Shown here: piece after piece, positions 13,655 through 25,539 of the stretch
Position numbering within the stretch: the first letter of the stretch is position 1
Layout: each line of letters starts with the position of its first letter
Assembly (NCBI RefSeq): GCF_016808095.1
Contig: NC_068971.1
Coordinates: 50,547,631 to 50,611,630 of the forward strand
Origin: Vigna angularis
Taxonomy: Eukaryota; Streptophyta; Magnoliopsida; Fabales; Fabaceae
Length of the DNA stretch: 64,000 nucleotides
Reading direction: 5' to 3'
Made by a program: the position numbers and the translations under genes
The notes under the pieces: model-generated
Database searches by the model: none
What the model was told of the DNA's origin: nothing
Seen by the model: only the letters and a program-made list of their open reading frames with translations

Positions 13655-16170
13655 CAACATGAGAAATTAAGACAGTAAGAGGTAGAGAAGACACAGAGGA
13701 AGCTCAGCGTAGATCAATTTAATAAGTTCATCTTCATCATATATGAATAAATAATTAAATTATTTTTCAGTTTAGCAATTCATATATGATTTTAGTTAGT
13801 TCTTTTTCCAAAAAGTTTGCAATAAATTTGGCACAGTTTCGACATGCTTTAATTATAACCTGCAATGGTTTTATCGATACCTAAGGCATTAAATTAAAAA
13901 GAAAAATATTACGAATATCACTAATCAATATGTGTATGAGAGCTCGTAAAACAGGGAACTATATTTGATTTATAATATATATCATGAACTTTTTTTCCGT
14001 GTTAAGATAAATAATAAATGTTATTTTTTTTTTGTAAAAATTTTGAATGATTATTTTGAGAATACACTAAAAATAAAAAATGTTTATTAAAACTATACAG
14101 ATAAAAAAAAATTGTAGTTGAAATTTAGATACAGTTTTCATTTTTTCAATTGCTTTCAAGCACAATGATCATACTGGGCCAAACAGAGAAAAAAGGGCCT
14201 TATCGTGCTAATTTATTGCATGGATAAAATCAACAAATAAAATAAAAATAAACTGTGATGGGCCCCTATGTTTTATGAATTCCAATGCTTAGAGTGTTTC
14301 TCCCTACGTCACCACATGTTTCTTCTTATACCATTATATTCCACAAATATCCCTCAAATAAAATTAAACTACCGGTGGTCTCATTGGCCTCAAAAGAAAT
14401 GAGAGTTTCGTTGAGTCTTCGATGGATGTTTATATTTGTTAAAGTTAAAAGCTAAACATATTTCTATTTTCGTTGAGGTTTCCACCGCTTTCTCTTTTTC
14501 ACACAAAGTACATAAAACATACACAACAACACATATGTCAAAAGGAAGAGGGAAAGAAAGAATTAAGAAAATGAAACGTGGGGTAAGAGTGTGGTGGAGT
14601 CATGGAGTGAGAAGGGTGTGGTGGTGTAGGCCTCTTAATTGAAATGTATTGGACCTGGACGTCTTTCATGACCAATCCAAAGTTATATTTCTTTATATAT
14701 CTAATTTTATATATAACTAATCCAAATAATATAAATCTAAATACATTTCAATTAAGATATATATCTAATTTTATTGGACCTGGACGTCTTTCATGACCAA
14801 TCCAAAGTTATAAATCTAATTTTATATATAACTTTCAGAAAGGTAAATTTTAACAATTAGCTCATGCACCAATTATTTAGTCAAAAATCGGTTTAAAAAG
14901 ATATAAAAACATCATTGTTCATTGTTTGAAAAATATATAAAAACAAAGTTTCTAATTGTCGCAGTAAGAGTCACCGTTGTTCATTTAGAAACCTAATTCC
15001 TGTGTATCTATTAATCTCACATAATATAAGTATCGAGATTAAAAGTAATTTATATACATCTTATCTTTTGAAGTGTCTCTTTTACGAATATAGTAATTTA
15101 TTCTAACAGACCTATCTTGTACACTCGACGTTGGAACATTTATAATTTAATCTATGCTGAACATTGAAAACTACTCTGCGTTATTTATTCAAAAGGACTG
15201 TACAGGCGCTATCTGTTGTTGCTTAGAATTGCCTGTGTGTTTTACTATTCGAGTTTGTTTCAGCATCTCTCTTCAGGAAATTATTTTCTAAAAGCTTTTG
15301 TTGTTTTATTTTTCAAGATGTTGGCGCATAAATAAATAGAACGGGTATATTCGTCAACAATTTCAATTACAATTAGACTGTAAAATAATAGAACTAAACA
15401 AAGACTGTCTAGAAGAATAAAACTAAACCAAACTCTGTAAAACAAAACTAATCTGCGTTAAAAAAATTGAACAGGTTCAAAATGTCTGAACCAAACTACT
15501 CCTGTTTAGATTTTAGAATTGATTTTTCTCTAAATTAAACTGTTTAAACTTATTTGTACTTTGTGTAATTCAAAAATATATATAAAAAAAAGGGGTTCCA
15601 AAATAAGATTTATGTTTGAAGTATTTCGACAATTTAGATTGTTCAACCAATTTATATAATTCAGTTAAATTCAATATGTCCGAATTACGTAATTCAGTTT
15701 AGTTATGTTTAATTCATCCATTTTACTCATTGCTATTTTTATTTTATTTTTACATTCATATATAGCCGGAGATTGTTCACCAAGGGATGTTAAGGACCCG
15801 TACAGCTCATACAACAGAACAAATTCAAATAAATGATTTTTTGAATAACTCTAATTTCCATGAAGGCAATTGAAAAGCCAGTCTCTTGTATGTTCCATTG
15901 TAATCAGAATGGAAATACCATGGATTCCTAGCATTTCTTCTCTGCAAACACTGACAATGAAAAGGGAGCTCGGTACAAGTATACGACAGATTTTGCTACC
16001 TTCTTTTTCCTATTGATGTTGACATGAAGGTATTTTCTAATGTAAATATGTCAACTTCACTCCCAAATTTTGGAGACAATTGGAGGTGACTAAACTAGTG
16101 GAGTGCAGCAACAGGATCATAATAGAAACCTCACCGGTCCAGATAAGAAAGCAGATACCACAGGACGGTT
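13655..16170. other. Intergenic space between convergent CPD and MOS7
   Basis: Contains the 3' ends of two convergent genes. AATAAA-like signals for CPD are visible near 13745 and 13819. No further reading frame is supported. A local duplication with an inverted repeat lies at 14634-14840. Confidence 0.6.
14634..14840. repeat. 125-bp direct duplication with a nested 17-bp inverted repeat
   Basis: A 40-base segment beginning ATTGGACCTGGACG is present twice without change (14648-14687 and 14773-14812), with a period of 125. The similarity continues through an AT-rich tail (CTAATTTTATATATAACT in both). In addition, 14634-14650 (CTTAATTGAAATGTATT) is the exact reverse complement of 14740-14756. 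No coding content. Confidence 0.85.
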
Positions 16171-19100
16171 TTAGGGCAAAGGCAGGCTTGATTCTCTGCC
16201 GCTACTTCTTTCTTTGTTTTTCAATGTAGACTCCACAAGTTTAACTTTCTTTGAATTCTCAGTATTTACCAGTGAGAGTTTTTCAAGAGACGATTTGAGC
16301 ATGGATATCTGACTGTCTACAGCATTAATTTTCTTCCCAGCTGTTTTCTGTTGCTGATTAGCTTTCGAAGCTTGCAAGTGCCTTCTCAGCCTTGCACTTA
16401 CCGCATCAACAGAAGAATGCAAAGCATCCAACTCAACTTCCTTAAAGCGGTCTGGAAAACAAGGATGATTTAGTGCTTTTGAAAAAAATTCTCAGTAGAC
16501 AGAAAGAAATGACAATAGATGATGCAGAATAGGGAATGATGCATCAGGCAAAGGAAAAGAGATAGAAAGTAAACATGTCTAGATTCAGAAAGAGCTCTTG
16601 TGAAAAGCATACTATTATTGCAAACCATTAAGTTTATGTATATACTTCTTCATAAAAACTTGTAAAAAAAATAAAATTAGAAAGTAAAATGAATAAAACA
16701 TCTATAAACTATCAACTTATGCAATTAATTTGTATCATAACTTTCATCTAACCTTTTTAGAAATTACAATATATAAGCTGATTTTAATCTATTAGAAAAA
16801 CTTCATTTTTTCTCCTATATAAGTATTAATTTTATCCGATCAGGATTTATGTATGAATCTGTTGGAAAATGTATTCAAAATTTTATGAACAGTAAGTACT
16901 GAAGACAAAGGGATCAAACATCCATTACCAAGCTCCGATTTAAACTGCCGCTCTGCTCTGGACAGCGGTTTTTTGTGAGCACAAGGTAAGTTCCTTAATT
17001 GTTGCAAGCGCTCTTCCAAAGAATTGTGCATTTGAATAGCACGACCTAACCTTTTCTGTAATATAGCCTCTTTCTTCTCAACGTTCAAAAGTTTCTGCTG
17101 TGCTTCGCCTAAGCGAGAATGTTGGTCATTAATGATTTTATTCAACTGAGGTGCGTGATGCTTGAGCTCCAGGTACACCTATTATGACAAAATGCAATGG
17201 AAGAGATCCAACAGTTATTATAAAAATTATAGCTGATTTTAGAAATCCCCTATAGAGTACATAGGATATAGAATAGAAAACTAATGAATTAAATTATATT
17301 GAACTACTTCGGTTGACACATTAACATGCAATGTCTATTTTTTCCTAAAGCGATCTTCTAGTGAAAATATATTGCTCAAGTAGTAGTAACTTGGATGAAT
17401 CAGAATCAAGAAGAAAAGCCTGGAACACTATGGTAGTCCTACCTTATGTCCATACTCCACATAAGTTTCATGAAACAGCTTGAAATACTGATGTAATGTT
17501 GATCGACCTTCAATTGAATCAGCTGCAACAGAACGCAAACTTGGAGAGGCATGGGGAACAAGTACCTCCTTCGGTCCACTAAGTAGTTCTTTGCTAATTA
17601 TTGTTGGTATATCCCTCTCCTTTGATTCCCCCTCTGATGAAATGGGTTTCTTCTCCATATCAATGCTTACAGGAAGCAAGAGATTCCAACTTTTCATCTC
17701 AAGCACAACACACTCAAGAGAAAGTGTAATAGATACAATCCATGAATATCCAAATGAATCCGATAAAGACACAAAGCCACAAAATGAGGGTTCTGAGGTG
17801 TATCCACTCTGGCAAGTATTTAACACAGGGTGCACAGACGGTGTCTTCATTGTATCATCCTTGCCATTCGACTGACTTGTAAAAGGAAGAAAATGTAAAA
17901 CTATCGAGTCAATCCCTCCATCATGAAGGGAAAATATTCTTTCTGGCATAAGCATATCAATGAACAAAGAAATATTATAACCACTTTCTGCTCTTCGTGG
18001 TAGAGCCAAATCAACAATAGCCAGTCTCAGCAAAGGGGGTGGATTACCCAACCAGGCATTATGATCAACCTTCCCCAAACTGCTGCAGGTAATTGACTCA
18101 CAAATCATAGCAAGGCCAAGAATTTGGTCATGGGAATCAACACGGAGACGAGGCGGACTACCAACACACCAGACAGGTTGGATCTCATCGGCAAGAGCAT
18201 CTATTTGCAATTGCCCACCACTCCAGGCAGTAACCAAAATTGAGTCTTTGCTGACTAAATTGTAGAGAAAACTAACTGCACGACCTTCACATTCTGTACT
18301 ACAACCTACTGAATCTCCATTTCCATCCTGACCTACTCTTTGCAGAGGTCCCTACAAATTCAAAAACATAACATACAATCATATTATGTAACACTGCCAC
18401 TGATGGAACAATCTGACAGGCACTTTCCCATCTATTGATAACACAGCCGACAAAAGTCTAGTTCATAGTATATGTATACCTGCAAGACAAGAGAAGCATC
18501 AAACAAAGAATAAGCATGAGCTCTTAGCAAGGACAGGCTGTCTCCTTCAGTATCTTGGTTCTGTAACTCAGGAAATGATGCTTCTAACCAGGAAATTGCC
18601 AACTTTGAATTACTCGCAGCAACAGGGTTGGCTGATATTATTCCAAATGTGTGAGCATCATTGTATATTTCTACCAAAGACTCACATTTGAAGAGACTGT
18701 GGAGAACCAGAGAAAACAGTCACGGATTAGAAAATATCTGAGTAGGTTACAAGTATTTTCTATAAATAACTTCATCTATCATGAAACAACAACCATTAAA
18801 AAATGGCCAAAAGACATTAAGGTTTCATTTGGGTAAACCGTTGAAGTAGGCAATTATTGAATAAGTTCTTATACAAGTTGATTCCATAGTTGAAGAGGAA
18901 ATAAGGTTAATTATTTTCATATTCTCTCCCAGATATCCATACAAATGCTTATGTCGCTATATATGCTTTTTTCAAACGTAACCATAATGCAGCAAGTACT
19001 GATGATATTTCTGTAGTACAAGAGAGAGAGATAAAATAAGAGCAGTAAAATACCTTCCAAATGGCACAACTGGGCAAAGTACATAGATAGCCCCATTACT

Positions 19101-20792
19101 GAACAAAACAAATACCTGTTGAGTAGCACAATAAATAAAATGTTTAAAACTAATATGTAACGTCAGTAGATAATGTAAAATGGACCAAAAAAACAATACT
19201 TAGTAGTTAAATAAAAATAATATCAGAACTTACACTGAACCTGTCCCATAAATGGTCACCCCCAAAAAAAAAATCAACTGGGCAAACTGATGAGGCATTT
19301 CTAAATCTACCAGGCTCGACAGGCTGTAAATAATATTCTTGCTCTGGTTGCAAAGGATCCACAGCAAGGTTGAAAAGTCTACAAAAATGAGTTTGCAATT
19401 AGAGGGAAACACGACCACATAACTCAGTTAAATAACGTCTTATCCAACCAAGAAAGAACAGACATACACAAAATAAAACAAAAGGCATCAGTACGAAATT
19501 TTGATGTTAAAACAAGTACACACCTATTATATTTTTATGACTACGGACCGTATTGTGCACGTGAAACTAATCCAATCAAATTCCAAGAAAATGAAATTTA
19601 AAACTAATGATAAAATTTAACTATTAGATATAAGGATGAACAAAATTAGCAAAGACTTAAAAACCAATAGCTGGATGAAAATTTTCATTTTCTTATGACA
19701 AATGGGATGGGAGCCTATATCCGCTAGACTTGTTATACTCTCATACTAATGTAGATAATAGGATTAGAAAGACTACGCAATTTACCATGAAATTTTTTTA
19801 ACCTATTACAATACCAAGCTGATATATTTATTCCCTTGTAAAATTGTAGCCTTTCATTTTCTAAAGTTCAGCATTGCATTTGAAGCCATTCCAACAGCAA
19901 TATCTTTCCAGTCTAGCATAAACCAAGATGACCCATTGAATATCCAAAATCCATGCTTTATATGTCACACCATAGTAAATAATATTCAATATTCTACCTC
20001 GTTATAAAAATAGCTTACCTGAAAACTGAGTCAGAAGAAAGAATCCCCAAATGAGTATCACTGTAAGGGTGCCATAATGCTTGTAACACCCGAATATCAT
20101 TGCCACCAGTGGAATATGTCTGAGAACCAACAGTAATAGTCCTGCAACAAGATATCCAGAAAAAAAAGGGTTAAAAACTCTACGATGGTAAGGAAAAGCT
20201 CACAACTCCAGCAACATAAAAAAAATTGCACACACTCATTATAGTTTAGAGTATTGATACGTTGAGAAACCTGAATAGTTTATATATCTAATTGACGCTC
20301 TTCCCTTCTCTCTATCTCCCTTTTCATCATATCGTATCATATCTACCTTTCTTTCCCGCCTATCTCTATCCCTCCCTGGGTATCTAGCTCAAGCAGCACA
20401 TACGTGTCCCTCGATCAATTTTCCTATAATTTATAACCATAACCTTCTTCCTATGCAATGCAACTCAAGAATAAATTAGAAAATCCGATAAACATAAATC
20501 GAAAACAATAAATATTTAAGAAAAAACTAAGATTATCCGGTAGCAGAGAAAAAGCATATTATAGTAGTAAATTCAACTTGCAATTGTACCTGCAAATCAA
20601 GTTCACGTCCTTCTTAGATGCGCGTCCGTAAAGATACATAACAGAGAGCGTTTCGGAACCGAAAAGAAGTATCGCTGTTCCGTTCCTGTTGACGGAGATT
20701 TTGTGGACGTCGAAATCGAGCTCGGCGTCTGCTTGCAACACCTGTTTCAAATTCCATAACGAATTACCATACATTGGATTCCGTTCTAAATG

Positions 20793-20856
<64 letters not shown>

Positions 20857-21124
20857 CCTTCGAGGGAGAAGAGGCGAGGACGGAAGAGGGATCGGGGTCG
20901 CCAAGTCGGAGAGATAGGCGGTGAAGAATGCGGCTGTTCGTGTCCCAGAAGTAGAGGCGCGATGCTCCGTCCCAGGCCAGGAGATTCCGGTAACCACCAA
21001 CGGTGGCGCCGCCGTGTGCGGTGAAGAGAGGGTGCTTGGCAAGTGGGACCCACTCGACTTCGTCTTTGGGAGTTTGGGAGCGGCTTGGGCTCGGCTCCGA
21101 GCTCGGCTCCAACGTGATTCTCAT
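16171..21124 (-). CDS. MOS7: Nucleoporin Nup88/Nup82 homolog MOS7
   Basis: Plant Nup88, a cytoplasmic-side nuclear pore component. In Arabidopsis MOS7 is required for nuclear retention of defence regulators and for snc1 immunity. Exons from the 5' end: 21124-20858, 20741-20590, 20141-20019, 19378-19234, 19115-19054, 18696-18480, 18351-17443, 17178-16929, 16451-16171. They join in frame to 801 aa, against about 810 in Arabidopsis. The N-terminal two thirds is the beta-propeller-like part, with recognisable stretches such as NLLAWDGASRLYFWD, EQEYYLQP, GGDHLWDRF, EIQPVW and LHDGGIDS. Residues from about 626 on (exons 8-9) are Glu/Gln/Lys-rich heptad-like sequence, matching the C-terminal coiled coil that anchors Nup88 in its subcomplex. 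Exon 7 is large (909 bases). All introns use GT-AG. Intron 1 is only 116 bases and over half of it is microsatellite. Confidence 0.95.
20792..20854. repeat. Compound (CA)n(GA)n microsatellite in MOS7 intron 1
   Basis: About 14 CA units followed by about 17 GA units. On the gene's strand this is a pyrimidine-rich (TC)n(TG)n tract that begins within five bases of the exon 1 donor (GTAT at 20857-20854) and fills more than half of the intron. Confidence 0.95.
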
Positions 21125-23540
21125 CGTTGTTGCTGTCTTGTGCTTCCTTCTTTCTTCCTTAGAGTTTTACTTTCACAGTTCGAACCCTCGCTGCTTTTCT
21201 TTCCGGCAGGGTGGTTCCTCGATGCGTAAGAACGACGTCGTACCAGCTCTTTGCTTTTGAAAAATTTGAAACATTTTTTGTTTGTCCTCCTATCTGAGTT
21301 GATTGTGGATTGAAGAGGCCCAAAAGACCACATCAGCCCTTTACTCCCTTCACCACCATACACTCTCTACACCTCCTTATTTTTTTTTAATTCCAAAAAT
21401 ATTCTTATTTACTTTTACTCTTTACTTTTTTAACTTTTTCTTAAAACCTTAACTTTTAACTCTCTTACTCTAGGAGTGCATTCATATATTGGTGGGAACC
21501 ATTAATGAAGTGGTTGGAAATCAGAAAAAGTTAAAAATTTTAACCACCACATTAAATATGAACGGGCATAAAAGAAATGAAAAGGTGCAGGAAGCACTGT
21601 TTGTGGTGGCGAAGAGAGTACGCTTTCAGCCCTTTTTGGAAGGGAGTAACGCTGTCAGCCCTTTGGAAGATTTATATATTTCAGATGCGGCTTCTTCTTG
21701 TATTTTTCTTCATGTACTTCCCTTTTTTCTTCTTGTATCCCATCCAACTTATAATTTCCAAACTAACCCTCATTAAAATTATAACAGGGAATGAGGGAGG
21801 TGCAGGAACTCGATTTATAAGAGAGGATTGGAGGTGAGGAACACACAGCTGAGAGGGAGAGATGCGGCTCAAGAAAAAATTAAAGGAAAAATGTCTAGGA
21901 TTTTGACTTTAACTAAAGGGTAAGATTGGTATTTTCTAATAATATTTTCTTTTGAGTTCCTTCCACATTATTTATCTATCACTTGTGAGTTCTCTGAGGC
22001 AAAACACTTACAAAATTCATTTTCAATTAATAATGAATAAACTCATATATAATATGAGACACCGCTTTCAACTTTCCTTTTTTATATATTGTTTTCATTT
22101 AGTTAACTCATATCAAATGCGATACTTTCAATTTACGCTTAAATTCATAACACATAATTGTTGTATTTGAATGATCAAAATAAGGTAAGGTAATAGTTAG
22201 AATGATATTTGAATTCTTTTAAATTGATATGCAATGTTACTGTTACTACTGTTGTACACATTTTTCTTGAGAACTGAGTTATTGCTCGAGTGAAAGAAAA
22301 GTAGAAAAAAAAATTTGTTTGCACAAAGACTATCACTCAAGATTTTGGTTTGTTTTTAAATCAAATCCATATATTATTTGATTACCAGTTCGAGGCTTAA
22401 TACAAACATGTAGTAACTTAGCTCCAACGCTTAACTATTAACTAAACCAATTATTAGATCAATTTAGTCTTGTTATCAATAATAATAACTTTTTCTCTTT
22501 TAATCTAATACAATAGTTTCTAAAAAGAAGGTAAATGACCAGTTTTCTTATTATTGAGAACCAAATAACAAGTTAGGTGCAACAAAGACATAGTCAATGA
22601 TTTTTGGCAAGGTTTAAGCCAATAAATTAAAAAAATAAAAATATGTTTCCAAGATCAATGTATTTAACTTAATGTAGTTGAAAAATATATTACTGATTAA
22701 AAAATTTATTTAAAATTTAAACTAAAACTAATATAAAATCAAAGAATAACTCGTTATGATCACTAAGCTAGTTTGGTTTGACAGCGTTTATTCAATGCAA
22801 ATTCCTCAACAATTTACTTTGTACTAAAAACGTTACATACCGATGAAAAATTAATGATTTATATTGCCAAACCTTTTAATATTTATTTATGATCGTTACA
22901 TGATTATTGTTTTAACTATTTAAAAAAATAATAATTTGAAAGGTATGAGCGAAAGAAAACGTCAATTTAAAAAACAAAATGTAAACCTCTTGAAAGCTAA
23001 ATCAGAAGACCGAATTAGTGCAACAATTTGAAATGAAGGTCATATCGTAATTAGAATCCAGCACTGACGATGCATTCAGTTGTTTATATATGTACAGTAA
23101 GATATACACGAAATAATTGCAAAGGAAGAACATAAATACCAAAACAAAATACATATACATGTAAATCGCCAAATACGAAGCTCTATTGCATATATTCATT
23201 ATAATTATTACCTAAACACCATTCAACAATTTTATGTATCCTGGTAGCGGTAAACTGACAGTATCCGAGGTTAGAAAGTTAGGTGTCGAGGTCGCCGGCA
23301 TCCTTTGGATAAACCTGAAAAATAAGAAATAAAAGAAAACACTTAGATTTTTTTAATTTTTTTAATTTCACTAATCACTGTTTAATTTTACCAAAAAAAG
23401 TTAAGTATTTCGTGATTAAAGATAATTACCGTAGCGAGCCTTGACGCACGCAAAAACATATGTAATATGAATAGCTGAAGTTGTTAGTCGACAATCCATA
23501 GATGATATATTTACTTTAATGTTGGAGCGACATAGTGAGT
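21125..23540. other. Intergenic: MOS7 promoter side and 3' flank of the next gene
   Basis: Holds the promoter and 5' UTR of MOS7 (near 21125-21300) and the 3' flank of the membrane-protein gene (below 23541). Several frames of 60-95 codons at 21489-22170 show no recognisable protein and no splice partners. No repeat structure seen. Confidence 0.55.
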
Positions 23541-25539
23541 TTATTTGATTCGTTCTTCCTGAGGAATCTTGAGGTACCTGGGATACCCATTTTTGCAAGC
23601 TGAAATCTGCGTAGGCATCAAAAGAGCACATGGTTAATGTCTTGATCAATTTGAATCTGTTTATTCAGATAAACATGTAAAAATATGAGAATATAGGAAT
23701 AATAATATTATATATTATTATTATATATGGTATGAGGTAAGCACGTGGGAATAACTTGTTTATGTCGGGTAACTAACTAGGTGAGAGAAACCTTTTCTAT
23801 AACAGTTGTTAGTGGGAACCCTCAACTTGCAGGGTGCCAACAGGGATGGCAATATTGAAGGCTGTGATCTTAGGTAAGAAAAAAAATAATAGTGGTATTT
23901 AACATCAAAATAAGTTAACGGTTAAGCATAACTCTCTGCATACGCACATGATCAAATGCATATCTAGATATTTGTAAACTATATATTATATTATATTGTG
24001 GACTTTAATCATCCATTAAGGGCGGCTATTGTTCAAACACAAGGATGAAGGAGACTTCAAAAGAGGATTTATATGTAGGAGACCAAGTCCTGTTTCGATC
24101 AAAGATAAGAAAGAAAATGTTTTTAATAAACAAATTTTAGGATCCAAGAATTTTTAAGAATAATTTGACATAGACGATTTATTGAGGAGTCCAACATCCC
24201 CATATGACCGCACTTTGTGGCCAATTTCCAACCAGCTCAATTTGGCTGTTTAGAAAAGTCAACGAGCTGTGTTGCCAAAGCTGAAAATAAAATAAAATGT
24301 ACGACTTAATTTGAATTTTGCTCTTGTGCATTCAAGGGGAGTTGTCAACGAACCAAACTATTGACCTTTAGAGAGGCGGGGAAAATCAAAACCAACCCTA
24401 CAACAGTTTTCTGTGCAAGAAAAGTGGTAGAACAAAAGATTATCCTAAACCATCAATTAATGCACTAATAAAACACCATAATTGTAGGTAGAGAATTACT
24501 AGACAAAGTTTTATACTGTACTGAGGTCAATAATAATGCCTTATTGAAGTTTCCTTGATCATAAAAAACGGTACTTAGTGGGTCCTTCCTACCACACAAA
24601 AATTCCCATCAGTTTCCCTCCGTGTAAACCCCGCGTCACCGAAAACGATTAAGAAAAGAGAAATTGGCTTAAACTTTACTAGAAAAAGATACGAATTTCC
24701 AAAAGTACGCTGTTATGCAAAACTATCTTGTTCCACTAAAACACGCAATAATTTTAATTTTAAAGTTTAATTTAGCTTTGCTGGAAAGGAAAATGGCGTG
24801 TGCAAGGGGAGGAGACACTTACAGCTTCAATGTCAATTTTGTAGACCAAAAGCTTTCTTCTTTCCCTGCAACTTGTTCTGTAGGCCACGACAACATGCCC
24901 CACGGCCAACGCACAAGAGCATACGAACAGAGCTATTTCGGTCCCTCCAACATACCCACTTCGATCAATCCCCCGAACACTGAAGATGTAAACAGCCTTC
25001 AACGACACAAACATCAGAGACAATACAGAACACATGGTCGTAATCCCCAAATAAGGTCCGTGCGAAAGCCTGGGTCCGTCACACAAGCTATAAACACCTA
25101 CAAAAATTCAAAAAAAGTTAACAACCCAGTAAACAACCTTCAAAAGGGTCCTCGAAAATCAGTACAAAACTTCACCTGGATTAAAATCAAAAGAAAAATT
25201 GATTTCAATCAGTGGTGGCTAATTATAGTTTTTGTGGTGTGAATAGGAGTGTGTGTACTTACAGAAGATGATGAAGGATCGTATTATGGAGATGAGGGGT
25301 ATATCAATGAGGGAGTATCGGAAATCGTAGTCGTGGAAATGGGAAGCGAGATTTTCCAAGGAGAGAGAAGAGGAGGAAATGGTGGAGAGAAGAGCGGAAG
25401 GAAGAAGCGCATCGGCGATAACAAGAAGAACCGGGGCAGAGAAAAGAAGAAGCGATATAACCATAGTGATCAAGAAGAAGAGAGTCTTGAAGCCCCTCAT
25501 TATTCTCTTGGATTTCTCTTCTTTTGAGGAAAAAGCCAT
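23541..25539 (-). CDS. Plant four-helix membrane protein of unknown function
   Basis: Three exons, 25539-25263, 25097-24823 and 23606-23541, join in frame to 205 aa. The start ATG (25539-25537) lies in CCATGG context. The protein has a basic N-terminus (KEEKSKR), then hydrophobic segments at about 19-46, 74-96, 106-128 and 144-168. A polar loop DYDFRYSLIDIP (about 70-81) precedes helix 2. A strongly basic stretch YRTSCRERRKLLVYKIDIEA (about 165-185) follows helix 4. The last exon encodes only 21 residues, beginning ISACKNGYPRY. I recall close relatives in many flowering plants with the same ending, which supports the distant third exon more than 1.2 kb away. No catalytic motif is visible. Donors are GTAAGT at both introns. 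Topology and location are inferred from hydropathy alone; I do not assign a function. Confidence 0.85.

Noticed and set aside
20559..21053. 164-codon minus-strand frame across MOS7 exon 1 and intron 1
   Set aside because: It reads exon 1 in the wrong frame and through the microsatellite. Only its last part is the true exon 2.
21489..21776. 95-codon open frame between MOS7 and the membrane-protein gene
   Set aside because: No similarity recognised and no splice context. Overlapping frames of similar length exist.
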